Program-made: the position numbers and the translations under genes
Shown: positions 10,622 to 49,789 of the stretch, in pieces
Layout: each line of letters starts with the position of its first letter
Position numbering within the stretch: position 1 is the first letter of the stretch
The notes under the pieces: model-generated
Database searches by the model: none
The model's input: the letters and a program-made list of their open reading frames with translations, nothing else
Told to the model about the DNA's origin: nothing
Source of the DNA: Perognathus longimembris pacificus
Taxonomy: Eukaryota > Chordata > Mammalia > Rodentia > Heteromyidae
Direction: 5' to 3'
Assembly: GCF_023159225.1 (NCBI RefSeq)
Contig: NC_063177.1
Span: forward strand, 14,904,673 to 14,968,672
DNA: 64,000 nt

Positions 10622-10826
10622 AGGCTAGATGCTGGTGGTTCACACCTGCAATCCTACTCAGAAGGCTGAGATCTGAGGATCACGATTCAAAGCCAGTCTA
10701 GGCAGGAAGGTCTGTGAGGCTCTTATCTCCAATTTGAACGGTGCCTCAAGTGGTAGAGTGCTAACCTTGAACTGAAGAGTTCAAGGACAGCATCCAGGCC
10801 CTGAGTTCCAGCCCCAACAACAATGT
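10622..10826 (+). repeat. B1-Geo SINE
   Basis: Forward copy with a small deletion before the Geo module. Confidence 0.8.
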
Positions 10827-11349
10827 CCACTAGACCCATAGGTGGACATCACTTCCCAGAAGCACTAGTCTGCCCTCTACCAGCAGAATGACTGTGCAGG
10901 GACCTATTCTATAAGAGGAAATGGATTGCTTTTATTTGGAGAAAGCCACATCTGGGCATGGATCTGCTTGCTCCGCTGGCCAGTATCAGCATCCCATCAA
11001 CACTGCACTCCCCATACACAGCTGAAAATGAGCAAGCAGGACCAAGGCCCTGGGGAACTGTTCTTGCCACATCACTGAGCAGTGGCAGGGCTTACAGAAA
11101 ACTTACAGCCTAGGCATTTACACCTGCTGCTCTCACCCCTCAGGAGTTTGCTACTGACGTATGACCCAATCCTGCTCTGCAAATTCCCGCGCTTGAAGTT
11201 CCCCAGGCAACTTGTGCACAGTGAAGCCCAAAAGCCCAAATCCTCAATGTTAAACAGCACTGGACCCCTCAAGTGAAGCGCAAAGTGGAGTCGGCATGGC
11301 CCACAGCTTCTCCCTTTGGTTCTGTTAGCAATGAGAACTGGCCAACTTC
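10827..11349. other. Sequence just beyond the USP22 3' end, no feature recognised
   Basis: Unique sequence between the SINE and the poly(A) signal region. Confidence 0.45.
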
Positions 11350-11364
11350 AGAATAAAATGTAGC

Positions 11365-11370
11365 TTTATT
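11365..11370 (-). terminator. USP22: USP22 poly(A) signal AATAAA
   Basis: tttatt on the plus strand, i.e. AATAAA on the gene's strand, 3.28 kb past the stop codon. Confidence 0.65.
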
Positions 11371-12956
11371 ATGACATAGGAAAGACTACAAGCTATCAAG
11401 GAGAGTCAAATAGTCCCTCAAAATGACAGGGAAAGGCAGATGTAAACATCTCAGTAATAAAATTTCCAACCACAGCACAATCATTGGAATTTTTTCTTAC
11501 AACTTTTGTTTTCAGAGTTATATTAAACCAAACAATCACTTGAATTGTCAAAAGAATAGCGATTTTACACATGGAAGAGCATACAAACCAAGCCAAGATA
11601 CAAGAGCACTCAGGTATACATGGTGCAGATAAAAGGAGCTCCAGTGCCCATCCCAGTGCCTGGCAGGACCCAGGCCCCCAGCACAAGGCCAATGCCCAGA
11701 CCAAGGAGAGTACAACAGAGGAGTTGGGCTGCTCTGTCCTCTGGCCACCCATGCTTACTGTACTTTACCTTGCTCAGGACCCACCTGAAGACATCAAATC
11801 CATGTGTCTACTGTGACGTTCTGACATGAGAGCCCACACCCCTGAAACAGATTCTTTTCAATATTCTGGTACAAATGTGTATTTTTTTGGATGGAGGGGT
11901 GTTTAACTCAAAGAGAACCTCTGTAGCAAGATGAGGTTTGACATCTGAACCTATATAGGGTCATTCCCAAAAAACCATTTTCCTGACTTAACAGCCAGAT
12001 GGGGAGTTAAAGAAGATTCCCAAAGCTACCATGTGACAATATTGTTCCTCACAAGGGAAAGCCAACATGGAATGCAATGCTGAGGTCCCTGGCAGAGAAC
12101 AAGGCAAAGCAGGTGCACGGCACCCTTGGAGTTGTGGCATTGCCACAGCAAACGTGGAGCCAAGTGCTTAGAGCACCAAAGCCACAATGAAGGAAGGGAA
12201 TTAATTTGGATATGAGTTTAAAATAACACCTACTGGAGACAAATTTCTCCCTCTCCCTACTTTTAATGTTGTCAGAATGGCTGGCACCTCTGAACACAAG
12301 CAGAGATGGGAAGGGCAGGAACAGGGAGCATGCCGGTTGGCACATCCACCTGTATCCTTGTCTGCTCCCAGACCAGATGCCTGCAGGCCACCCAGGCTAG
12401 CCTCCTTTCTGATAGATTTGTTCCCAAATAAAAGAACATCTCAGCTAGGGGTGTGGCTCAAAGAGAGAGCGCCTGTTTAGCAAGCACAAGGCCCCAAAGT
12501 TCTCTTCCAGAAGATTTTCACTCTGGCACAAACACACAGAGAGCACATTAAGCCATACCTGAAAATCTGGGCCCACTCATATTTTTCCAATAATGCTCAC
12601 TTCAAAACATGTTTTAGCTTTGTTCTTTAAATTCAGAAATGCATCAGATAATGAACCAGGCTAATGTTTAAAACAGTACTACAGAAGGCTTTTGCCATCT
12701 GACAGCCCTACAGCATGACCATTGTTCCCAATGTTCTGGTGTTTCCTACACCAATTGAGCTACTGAGCTCCTGCCATTACTACCCCACCACAACGTAACT
12801 AGCTATTAAGCTAGGTCAGTTTTTGTGTGGCCTGCCTGCTTTTGTGTAGGCTATCAGCTAAGAAAATTCATCTCATTTTCAGTTTTTTTTAATCAAAATC
12901 TCTTGACACATGAAAATTATGCATAATTCAAACTCTAAAGTCCATGGAGATCTTTA

Positions 12957-12975
12957 ATATATATATATATATATA
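12957..12975. repeat. (TA)n microsatellite
   Basis: Short pure run in the USP22 3' UTR. Confidence 0.9.
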
Positions 12976-12985
12976 ATATATGTAT

Positions 12986-13228
12986 TTTTTGTCAGTCATG
13001 GGTCTTGAACTCAGGGCCTGGGCACTGTCCGAGTTCTTGTGCTCAATGCTAGCACTCTACCACTTTGAGCCATGTCACCACTTCCAGTTTTCTTGTGGTT
13101 AATTGGAGATAAGAGTCTCATGGACTTTTCTGCCTGGTCTGGCTTTGAGGCATGATCCTTAGATCTCAGCCTCCTGAATAACTAGGATTATAATAATCCT
13201 AGTTAGCGTGAGCTACCAGCGCCCAGCT
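12986..13228 (-). repeat. B1-Geo SINE in the USP22 3' UTR
   Basis: Reverse on the plus strand, hence sense-oriented in USP22 mRNA. Short duplicated ggattataataatcctag stretch near its end. Confidence 0.85.
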
Positions 13229-14651
13229 ATGAAGAAGTATTGGGGTACAGCCACTGTTCAGTGTTATCTATGGCAGAGACCACACAGCCCATAAAGCCTA
13301 AAACACTATCTGGCTCTTAGGAGAAATGCTTGCCAAACCTTCAATAGCTGTAATAGCTGGTTCTTGTCTTCCCAGGACAAAGACACTGCAGCACACTACA
13401 GACAGGGTTGCCAGGACCAGCACAGCTGAAGGTCATAGTTCACAAAACCAGATTAAAACAATGCTTCTGCCCCTAAATGCTCAGGTAATAATTTCTGAGA
13501 AACGGACAATATAAGTCTGTGTTTGATAGAAAGAAACATGCAAGATATATTACAAATAATTTTTCCTGGACCAGTTCTGTCAATGAGCTCATTTTGTTCT
13601 GGCTGCAACTCAAATCAGCAATGGTATAGTGAGGCACATGATCAAGGTGACGCAACATAGTCCCCACTGGGGTCCACTCAGTTCCAAATCCCACCACAGC
13701 AACTGAGCAGCCCAGGACACGGAATGGATCCAAAGACCAGGAAGGAAAATGGAAGGAAGAAACCACTGGAGAACACTCCATTTACTCCAAAGACTAAGGT
13801 AACCAGAGGCCTTCCTGAGCTCCAGCCTGGTTCTCTTCTTGCTGCCTGCTGTTAAACCCAGGAAGCAGGGCAGAGGGAGGGAGCAACAAAACGGCACCAA
13901 TTAAAAAGCAAGACACGCTCAGAATGAAGGAAGAACGATCTAGATTTCAGTATAAACTCGGTAATCATCCACTTTGCTACTATTACATGTATGAAATTCA
14001 CCATTGTGGAAAAAAAAGAAAAGGAGAGATAAGAAAATGCCTATTTCTAGAAAACAGAGAACATCTGTGCTGATGTTTCCACATGCAGGTAATGCTATGT
14101 CATCTGCCAAACACACGTGCTTTGAGCCCCTCTGTGGCCTCAGATCCTTGGGCTCTAGGGCTACTTTACAGTTGCAGATAAATGGAGGCTTGGAGTCCAC
14201 ACTCCATGCATTAAGTACCACACCCCACTGAGAGAGAAGAAAGCGCTCACGGCTCCTGACCTTACACACCCATTGTGTCTACTTTACAGCTTTAATGGAC
14301 CCAAAATTTCCAAATGGCAGGAGCCTTTTCAAACCGCATGCATGGGACTACCAAATGAAGCACCAGGCAGGGGCTGCTCTGCACTGAGGATACCGTCCCC
14401 ATCTCCCACACGCTTCGGAGACAGGAGACACTGCCACAGAGCCCCAAAGCTCCTTTCCCACCCAGGACACAGGACAGTTCTGCTCCACAGTGTGTCCACC
14501 CTGACACCATAACTCCTATGTGCAGAGGAGCCCTGAATGTGGCATGTCTGAACAGGAGGGGTGTCAGGGTGTCATGTGGTCAGGGGAACAGGGGATCATC
14601 TTGGGAGACTTGTCAACTCGTCGCCCTCCGTTTTCTGACAAGTGGAGGAGA

Positions 14652-42414
<27,763 letters not shown>

Positions 42415-42670
42415 GGGGGGCAAGGCCCGGCCGCGCGCAGAGGCCGGCGGCGAGGGGGGCGACGACGACGCCAGATCGGCGGCAGCTACTCTGCGGCGCG
42501 CCCGGCCGACCCAGACACGGGCACCGGGAACAAAGCGCAGCGGTTGCGACGCGGGTGGACAAAGACAGCACAGCGAATGCTGAGAGAGACGGCGGCGAAC
42601 TAGGCGCCGCCCCCGGGCTGCGGCCGCCACCGGCCGTTCGCGCTGCACTCTCCCGGTTCGCGGAGGGCGG

Positions 42671-42684
42671 CGAGGGGCGGGGCG
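42671..42684. promoter_or_regulatory. USP22: GC box (Sp1-type) near the USP22 start
   Basis: gaggggcggggcgc, a consensus Sp1/KLF site about 260 bases upstream of the start codon. Confidence 0.5.
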
Positions 42685-42703
42685 CCGCGGCCTCAAGCGG
42701 AGA

Positions 42704-42711
42704 TTACGTCA
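42704..42711. promoter_or_regulatory. USP22: CRE/ATF-like site in the USP22 promoter
   Basis: ttacgtca, one base from the full CRE tgacgtca, about 290 bases upstream of the start codon and next to the GC box. Confidence 0.5.
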
Positions 42712-42831
42712 CCCCCGAACGGGCAGCTAGCGCCACAGTGCTCACTCGGACGGTGCCGGGTCCCGCCCTCGCCGTCCCTCCTCCTCTGGTGTCAATGAGA
42801 GCCCGCCCCTGCACCTACGCTATTGGTTGCT

Positions 42832-42836
42832 TGCCA
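42832..42836 (-). promoter_or_regulatory. USP22: CCAAT box (NF-Y type) upstream of USP22
   Basis: attgg on the plus strand (context tattggttgc) reads CCAAT in the gene's direction. Confidence 0.45.
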
Positions 42837-43799
42837 ACCCAAGGACCCGCCGGCCGCTGCCATAGGCTGAGAGCTCACTCCGTCTGGTTTCCAGTCTCCC
42901 CCTGAAACGTTAGCAATTTGACAACTCCCAAGTCTCCAACGCAGAACTTGGGGGAGGGGACTGCCGAGGATTGGGTAAAATGGTGTGTCAGTCTGGGGCC
43001 TGAACCGGTTTGCACCGGCTTGAGCTTTGCCGCAAAGAGGCGGAGCGCTGAGCGGAGAAGGAGAGGGATCCTGCTTCTGCGCCTTCCCGCCCCAGGCCGC
43101 GCATGCCTGGTTGAGTCTTACCCAAAGGATGACAGCAGCTCTTGTCTAGGCCTTTCAGCAGCGCTCTGCCTTCTTTGTCGCCCGTGACAGGGTATCCGTG
43201 AGCGTTGGGGAAATACAAAAGGGAACTGAAATGGAAGGTGAGATCACTAGATCTCTGAGAGAAAATATTGTAATTAAACTTTAGACTGGACCTAGGGATA
43301 GTTATTTCTCACAGGCAATCACAATAAATACGCACTCCCCCTCCCCCAGGCTAAAATACTGTTCTTACCCAGATACTACACGTTTTCCGTCTATTAAGAG
43401 TGTGTCTGTAACAGGTACTTGACCTGGTTTTGCTGCTGCCAACTAACTGCAGGAGAAACGCCTGGCATCTCTGCCTCCATTTTGTACCTAGCTTTGCTCG
43501 ATTGCTAAGCCATCCTCTCCACTGTCACTTCGCAATCACCTTGAGTTCCAGAAAACACGCATTTATAAGAGCATCTAATAAGACCGTTCCTAGAGGAAAG
43601 GTATGTTTGAGAAAGGAATATAGGTTAACTAAAAAAGCAAAATCACAATCAGGAATTCAAAAATTATATGTGGGGCTGGGAGGAGGGGGGTTGTAGGGCA
43701 ATAGTAGATGCTCCCCTAGCATCTGTGTGAGGTCCTAGATTTAATCAACAGTACCCCTCCCCAAAGAAAAAAAGATTAATCTCTACAAATATGTGAACC

Positions 43800-43992
43800 T
43801 GATGCCGGCGCGCGCCTGTAATCCTAGCTAGTCGGGGCAGTAAAGTCCTTGAGACTCTTATCTCCAGTTAACCACCAGAAAATTGGAAGTGGCGCTGTGG
43901 CTCTTGTGGCAGAGCTCTAGCGGTCTAGAGCTCAAGGACAGCGCCCAGGCCCAGGGTCAGTGTTCAACCCCAAAGACCAACAACAAAAATGT
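43800..43992 (+). repeat. B1-Geo SINE with head deletion
   Basis: gatgccggcgcgcgcctgta shows an unusually CpG-rich head. Confidence 0.8.
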
Positions 43993-43999
43993 ATGAGGT

Positions 44000-44126
44000 T
44001 GGTCCTGGTGATGCCTGCCTATATTTCCAACATTCTAGAGGCTGGAGCAGGAGAGTCAAGAGTTAAGAAACCAGCTTCACAGGTATAGCCAGACTCTAAA
44101 AATACCAAAAAAAAAAAAAAAAAAAG
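44000..44126 (+). repeat. B1-like SINE without Geo
   Basis: gaggttggtcctggtgatgc...gccagactctaaaaatacca and an A-run. Confidence 0.6.
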
Positions 44127-44228
44127 GCAAAAATCTTGTATGTGAGGAGTGTATTGATAATGAGCTTACACTATAACTGGATTTCACACCTGTACACTTA
44201 GCATTTATTAGAACATAAAAATTATAAA

Positions 44229-44970
44229 ATAGATTTTTTTTTTTTGCCAGTCCTGGGTCTTGAACTCGGGGCCTGAGTACTGCCCCTGGCTTCTTTTTGC
44301 TCAAGGCTAGCACTCTGCCACTTGAGCCACAGCACCACTTCTGGCCATTTTCTTTTCTTTTTAGAATAACAAAAAATATTTTACTAAAACATAAGATTTA
44401 CAGAAGTTTCTAGACAAACCATACAAAATGGTCACAAGCTTTTTTTTGAAGGGAGAAAAATCTACACTTGACAGCAAAGTCACAATGATATTAGTGAAGG
44501 CTATGATGTTTGTTTAATATTCCCATGTTGGTTCAAATAATTGAGCTTGTCCGTCTATGGTGTTTAAAGTTAGACTTGGCTAGAGAGTGTATTCTAAAGA
44601 ACTGGTTAGCTGCTTTTAACCAATACAATTAGATTCCATTAAGGGGGGGGGGAGGATCCCATAAAATTAAAATAAAACTACTTTCCCCCTTAAAAAAAAA
44701 AAAACACCCAAACCCCTGCAGCTAACCCTGACAACTACCTTCATTCACAGTGCTTTATACTTAAACCATGATGGGGAAAATGGATAAAAACAGAGAGCCA
44801 CTGCTTTTATATGTTTTGCAACAATCCAGATGGTACTTCTAGCCTCTATTCATGCTTAACAACAGTGAATCATACATTTTCTATATATGTGGTGCTGAGG
44901 AATCGAACCCAGGGCTTCATGTATATGAGGTGAGCACTCTTGCCACTAGGCCATATGAATATACCAGCCC
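44229..44970 (-). repeat. IDL-Geo SINE split by a 521-bp insertion
   Basis: Geo part 44229-44353 and ID part 44875-44970. Confidence 0.85.
44354..44874 (-). pseudogene. 521-bp insertion resembling a 5'-truncated mRNA 3' UTR retrocopy, gene unknown
   Basis: It cuts a reverse IDL-Geo SINE in two, and the 8-base cattttct stands on both sides (44346-44353, 44875-44882). On the reverse strand the sequence is AT-rich, without an ORF, and ends in an A-rich tail, as a 3' UTR would. I do not recognise the parent gene. It could instead be an unknown non-autonomous retroposon. Confidence 0.6.
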
Positions 44971-44997
44971 AAATGGAATTTTTTTAAACAATAGGTC

Positions 44998-45240
44998 AAT
45001 CAGTTCCAGTGGCTCCCACCTGTATTCCTAGCTACTCAGGAGGCTGAGGTCTGAGGATCATGGATCAAAGCTGGTCCAAGCAGGAAAGTCTGTAAGACTC
45101 TTATCCCCAATAAACTACTCAGAAAAAGCCAGAAGTGGTGCTGTGGCTCACAAGGTAGAGCATTTGTTAGCCTTGAGTACAAACAGGCTCAAGGACAGTG
45201 CCTAAGCCCAGAGTTCAAGCCCCAGGACCAGCAAAAAACA
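44998..45240 (+). repeat. B1-Geo SINE
   Basis: Forward copy. Confidence 0.85.
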
Positions 45241-45427
45241 AATAAACAGCAGGTCATCTACAGAAGAATTTCTATGCTATTTGAATTAACAAATACTTAT
45301 TTAAATGCCCCATAATTAGAATGGCATTATGCACAAAAGAACTGCAGAATATACCCTTGTGATGCAAACTCCAACAGAAATATGCACTTTCCTGTGCACT
45401 GCCATTTTTTTGTGGTTATTTGTATTT

Positions 45428-45625
45428 TGTTTCTTTGCCACTCCTGGGGCTTGAGCTCAGGGCCTGGGCACTGTCCCTGAGCTTCTTTTGCTCAAGGATA
45501 GCATTCTACCACTTGAGCCACAGTGCCACTTCTGGCTTTTTCTATATATGTGGTGCTAAGGAATCAAACCCAGGGTGTCATGTATGGGAGGCAAGCACTC
45601 TACCGCTAGGCCATATTCCCAGCCC
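45428..45625 (-). repeat. IDL-Geo SINE
   Basis: Reverse copy. Confidence 0.9.
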
Positions 45626-45756
45626 AACTGCTGCATTTTTTTTTTTTTCTAATGGGGAAGGACATGGGACCAACTGAAATGACCATTGGTAACAGAATGG
45701 CCAAATAATCTATAGAATAACTATTGGTGAATCAAGTTGATCTATAAGTATTGTTA

Positions 45757-46118
45757 AGATTTATTCCTTCCAAAACTCATGTTAGTGTCTAATTCCCCTT
45801 TATGAAGTATTGGGGAGTGGAAGCTTAAGTAGGGTCTAGAAGTAGGGCCTTTAAAATGATCAGGATTATAGAAGGGCATGAACGTGTGCTCCCAGGACTG
45901 AACTCTGGTGATTTATAAGAAGGAAACCAGGACACCCACATTCTCTTCCTTTCTCTTCCCATGTGATACCTTGTGTTTTGCAGGGATTCTAACAGCAGAA
46001 AGGCCTTCACCAGATGTGAGCCCTTGACCTTGAGCCACCACTGAGCCAAAATAAACTTCTTTACAACTTACAAAATCTTTGGTATGCCATCATTAGCAAT
46101 AGAAAATGGACTGAGTAA
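45757..46118 (+). repeat. Old MaLR-type LTR
   Basis: ccaaaactcatgttagtgtc...aagtagggcctttaaaatga...cagcagaaaggccttcacca...aaaataaacttctttacaac...gcaatagaaaatggactgag. Confidence 0.65.
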
Positions 46119-46130
46119 GTACTAAGCCAG

Positions 46131-46282
46131 GGGCTGGGATGTAGCTCAGTGGCAAAGTGCTTGCCTAGCAAGTGCAATGTCCTGGGTTTGATCCCCAGTA
46201 CCAGAAAAGTAAAAAAAAAAAAAAAAAAAAAAAGAAAGAAAGAAAGGAAAAAAGAAAGAAAAAGAAAAGAAACAAAGAAGGA
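46131..46282 (+). repeat. ID-type SINE with long purine tail
   Basis: Near-canonical ID (gggctgggatgtagctcagt...gggtttgatccccagtac) followed by A/G tail (AAAG-rich). Confidence 0.8.
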
Positions 46283-46296
46283 AAGCACTAAGCAAG

Positions 46297-46437
46297 TATG
46301 GGCAGGAAAGACTGTGAGATTCTTATCTCACCAAAAAGCAAAAAGTAGAGTGATGGCTCAAGTGGTAGAGCACCAGCCTTGAGCAAAAGAAGCTCAGGGA
46401 CAGCACCAAAGCCCCAAGTTAAAGCCCTAGGACTGGT
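46297..46437 (+). repeat. B1-Geo SINE, 5' truncated
   Basis: Starts inside the 7SL head; complete Geo module. Confidence 0.75.
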
Positions 46438-47459
46438 GTGTGTGCACACAGGCGCGCACACACACATAGCATCAGATGCTCAGTAGTAGATGGCTGCCTA
46501 GTTAGGGCAAGACCTTGAGTGCAAACCCCAGTACTATCAAAATAATAATCACAGTCATAATATAGACTACTAACACATTAGCAATCCCATTCTGAATAAC
46601 TAAAGGACTCTCTTTCCACCCAAGACAGAATATGAGGATGGAGTTTTCTTCCTCCCTAGATGAAACATAAGCACTGGAAAATGGGAAGTAGAGAACAATG
46701 ATCCCTGACAGGAAACAGAGGTGACAAGCCCAGTGACTTGGTAGCTCACTACCCAGAACTAGCTTGCAGCCTTTAGACCTGAGATAGGAACCCAAGGGCA
46801 GCACCTAGCACTTCTCAGTCTTAGCACTGACAGTCCTAACTCCCAGACTCCATCAGTCCTGAGTACCCTGGGAAGGCCAGGCCACTCTATCAGCCAGAGA
46901 CATGTACTCTCCATGCACTGAAAATATAGGGAGGCAACAGTGACTACATGTCAAAGGACTGGTGACCAGAAAAGGGAGCTTCATAGAACAATCTGGAAAA
47001 ACACTTCTGTACTGGCTTCCCTGTCTTCATCTCACTGGTCAGTGTAGGCATGCAAGTAATCTACCTGAATGAAGCAGAGAAACAACTGCCAGAAAAATGC
47101 AGGGCAAAATCTCCTGGAGCTCAGGTATCACAAACTACTGAGCTGGAAAGGACTCACCTTCTTGAGAGGACAGCCAGGGTTGAAAAATATGGGTGTGCAC
47201 CTAGAAGGGCATTGGCTTAGTAGTAGGGGAAAAGTAGCCAAAGAACGAGGCTTTTCTGGCCACTCCCCTCCCCTCGAAGAATAGATGCCTAAAAGATTAA
47301 ATTGTTTGAAATTGCTTTATAAAATGGCTGTTTGGGAAGGGGAAAAGTCCTAAACAAGGTCAACTTTTTGTTGTTTTGTTTTGTTTTGTTTTTTGGATGG
47401 TCATGGGGCTTGAACTCTGGGCCTGGGCACTGTCCCTGAGCTCTTCAACTCAAGGCTAG

Positions 47460-47912
47460 TGTTATGCCAAGTCGCAAGAAGACCACCAAGAAGACCACTG
47501 AGACTCAGGCGTTCCGAAATGCAAAAGCAAGGCTTTATTCAGGCGAGCTGCAACTCAGGCCTCGTCCTACCCACCGACACAGCAGAGGTTAGGAGGAAGC
47601 CCTGAGCTGCGATTGCACAGGGCTTTTAAAGGCAAAAAACAAAGTTACAGCCATCAGGTGTTCAAGCAAGACAAAAAACAAAGTTACAGCAATCAGGTGT
47701 TCAAGCAAGCAAGATTAGCACATGGGTACAAATCTGATTGGCTCAGGGCTCGAGGCATTCTGGGGGCGGTTAAAGCATTCCCAGGCGGTGAGAGTTCTTG
47801 ACAGGCTGGGCCCTAATAAGCTTGTCCTGGGTTTGCTCACAGGGTCTGCTTATCCCAGGTTCGCGTGGTAAAGTGGGGCCTGACTTCAAAATGGCTTTAG
47901 TCTGGCTCTTCA
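47460..47912 (-). repeat. Solo LTR of the same class I family
   Basis: In reverse it runs TGAAGAGCC to GGCATAACA and matches the 60.6-kb LTR through R and U5. It is 453 bp, longer through a U3 duplication. The 5-base gctag flanks it (47455-47459, 47913-47917). It splits a B1-Geo SINE. Confidence 0.88.
47633..47710 (-). repeat. Duplicated ~39-bp unit in the U3 of the solo LTR
   Basis: caaaaaacaaagttacag...gttcaagcaaga occurs twice in tandem just upstream (gene sense) of the TATA-like box; the relatives at 51.4 and 60.6 kb have one copy. Confidence 0.8.
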
Positions 47913-48059
47913 GCTAGCACTCTACCACTTTGAGCCACAGTGCACCCCCCCAAAAAAAATGAAAGAAATCAATTGTGCTGTATTAGTCTTTTATTTGTTT
48001 TTTGTAATTGTTGCTTCTTCTATTTACGTATATATATATTTTTTAATTTTTTTTTTTTT

Positions 48060-48290
48060 TTTGCTAGTGCTGGGGCTTGAACTCTGGGCCTGGGCACTGC
48101 CTTTGAGCCTCTTTGTACTCAAGGCTAATGCTCTACCAATTGAACCACAGTACCACTTCCAGCTTTTTCTGAGGAGTTTATTGGAGATAAGTCTTACAGA
48201 GTGGCTGGGCTGGCTTTGAACCGTGATCCTCAGATCTCAGCCTCCTGAGTAGCTAGGATTACAGGCATGAGCCACTGGTGTCCAGCTATG
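48060..48290 (-). repeat. B1-Geo SINE
   Basis: Complete reverse copy. Confidence 0.85.
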
Positions 48291-48396
48291 TTCAAGTTTT
48301 TAATTCATTAATACTTAAGCTTATATTCTTTTTGTGTGTGTCTATACTAGGGCTTGACCTGAAGAATAGTACCTAAGCCCAGAGTACAAGCCCCAG

Positions 48397-48465
<69 letters not shown>
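48397..48465. repeat. (GA)n microsatellite
   Basis: About 33 pure ga units after a Geo fragment. Confidence 0.95.
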
Positions 48466-48467
<2 letters not shown>

Positions 48468-48495
48468 AAAAGGCTACTCTTGCTGATCTACATTC

Positions 48496-49033
48496 TGCCC
48501 CGGCCAGCGGGGTTTCATCAACAGGAGCCTGAGGGGGAATTGACCTGAATGAGAGACAAACCTGACACCAGGAGAGAGACTAAAACAGGATTCTGATCAA
48601 GGTCTCAAATTTTATTTTCACAGGGCAGCTTATATAGTAATCAGCAAAGGGTAACTCACGTAGACAGGGTCATTAGGTTGCTAGGTTACAGAACCGTGGG
48701 ATGCTCTTTCTCAGGACAGGGACTGGGTAAAGTTCACAAGGTTGTTAATTAAAGCTAGACAAGGTGTTAGGCTTCACAGGCAAGGTTGTAAAAGCATCAA
48801 ACATTCTTATCAGCTAAGTCTTATAGTGTCTTATTGTTAGAGCATGACAACCAGCTTCCTTATCACTTAAGTTTTATAGTTTCTTTATGTTACAACATGA
48901 CAGCCAGACCCAGATGTCCTTATCAGTTAAGTTTTATGGTTTCTATATGTTATGACAGCCAGCACCAGAGTCCTTATCAGTTAAATTTTATAATTTCTTT
49001 GTTATATCATGGCAGCTTCTTTGGCTCCTGGCA
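48496..49033 (-). repeat. Solo LTR (family E) with internal tandem repeats
   Basis: Reverse strand TGCCAGGAGCC to GGCCGGGGCA. It has a TATATAAG box near 48630 and AATAAA at 48611-48616 (reverse). Duplication cattc at 48491-48495 and 49034-49038. Confidence 0.8.
48803..49018. repeat. Four tandem ~55-bp units in the LTR's U3
   Basis: Each unit follows the pattern ccttatcagttaagttttat...ttatgttacaacatgacagccag; they differ by substitutions and small indels, so they are old. Confidence 0.8.
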
Positions 49034-49129
49034 CATTCCTCAAAGCATATGATTCATAATGCTAGACACAATATTCAGAATCACATAGGTATCCCTTACC
49101 TTGTTCCAAGCTTTGAGATATTTTTTGAT

Positions 49130-49213
49130 GCTTTTCTTTTTCTGATAATGGGATTTGAATTTGGCCTGCCTTGCTGTGCTGTGCTCTACCACTTGAGCCA
49201 CACCCCTAGCCCT
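49130..49213 (-). repeat. ID-type SINE remnant
   Basis: ctctaccacttgagccacac, ccctagccc; head only. Confidence 0.55.
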
Positions 49214-49237
49214 GCATTTTATTTATTTATTTTTAAT

Positions 49238-49750
49238 TTTATTTTTCTGCCAATACTGGGGCTTGAACTCAGGGCCTGAGCACTGTCCCTGGCTTCTGTT
49301 GTTTTTAAAGTAGGTAGCCGGTAAAGGAGAAAGCCATGCGGTATTCAGGCAGGAGAGAAAGTTTATTACCGAGCTGCTGGCCTGTTGCCAAGATGATCCA
49401 TGGCCGGAGAGAGAGAGAGAGACCCCCACCCAGCCCTGCCTTATATCTAGGGAAGGGGCAAGGGGTGTGGCCAGGTGGATTAGGATGTGACCTCAGGGAA
49501 AAGGGAGGTAACTGCCTCCAGGTCTGCAGGTTACCCAGGTAACTGGGTGGAGACTTAATGAGGTGGGGGCATCTACATGGAGCCCTCAGGGAGAGGACCT
49601 TACAGCTTCCTTTTTCTCAAGGCTTGCACTCTATCTCTTGAGCCACAGCGCCCACTTCTGGCCTTTTCTATTTATGTGGTACTGAGGAATCGAACCCAAG
49701 GCTTCATGCATGCTAGGCAAGCACTCTACCACTAAGCCACATTCCCAGGC
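49238..49750 (-). repeat. IDL-Geo SINE split by family B LTR
   Basis: Pieces 49238-49296 and 49605-49750. Confidence 0.85.
49297..49604 (-). repeat. Solo LTR of family B
   Basis: 308 bp, closely matching the LTR at 51.6-52.1 kb. Flanked by gcttc (49292-49296, 49605-49609) and inserted in a reverse IDL-Geo SINE. Confidence 0.88.
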
Positions 49751-49789
49751 CAGCATTTTGTTTTAATATGAAATTTTGTTTATTTGGTT

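Larger units (their letters stand above)
11350..14651 (-). other. USP22: USP22 3' UTR, about 3.3 kb
   Basis: Runs from the stop codon to the poly(A) signal at 11365-11370. Most of it is unique sequence; one B1-Geo SINE sits at about 12986-13228 and a (TA)n tract at 12957-12975. The length agrees with the long 3' UTR I remember for mammalian USP22. The exact cleavage site is inferred. Confidence 0.75.
47372..47950 (-). repeat. B1-Geo SINE split by the solo LTR
   Basis: Pieces 47395-47459 and 47913-47942 rejoin across the LTR. Confidence 0.8.

Noticed and set aside
42900..43700. A divergent gene sharing the USP22 promoter
   Set aside because: No exon-like homology or splice pattern was found on the plus strand; an unannotated non-coding transcript cannot be excluded.
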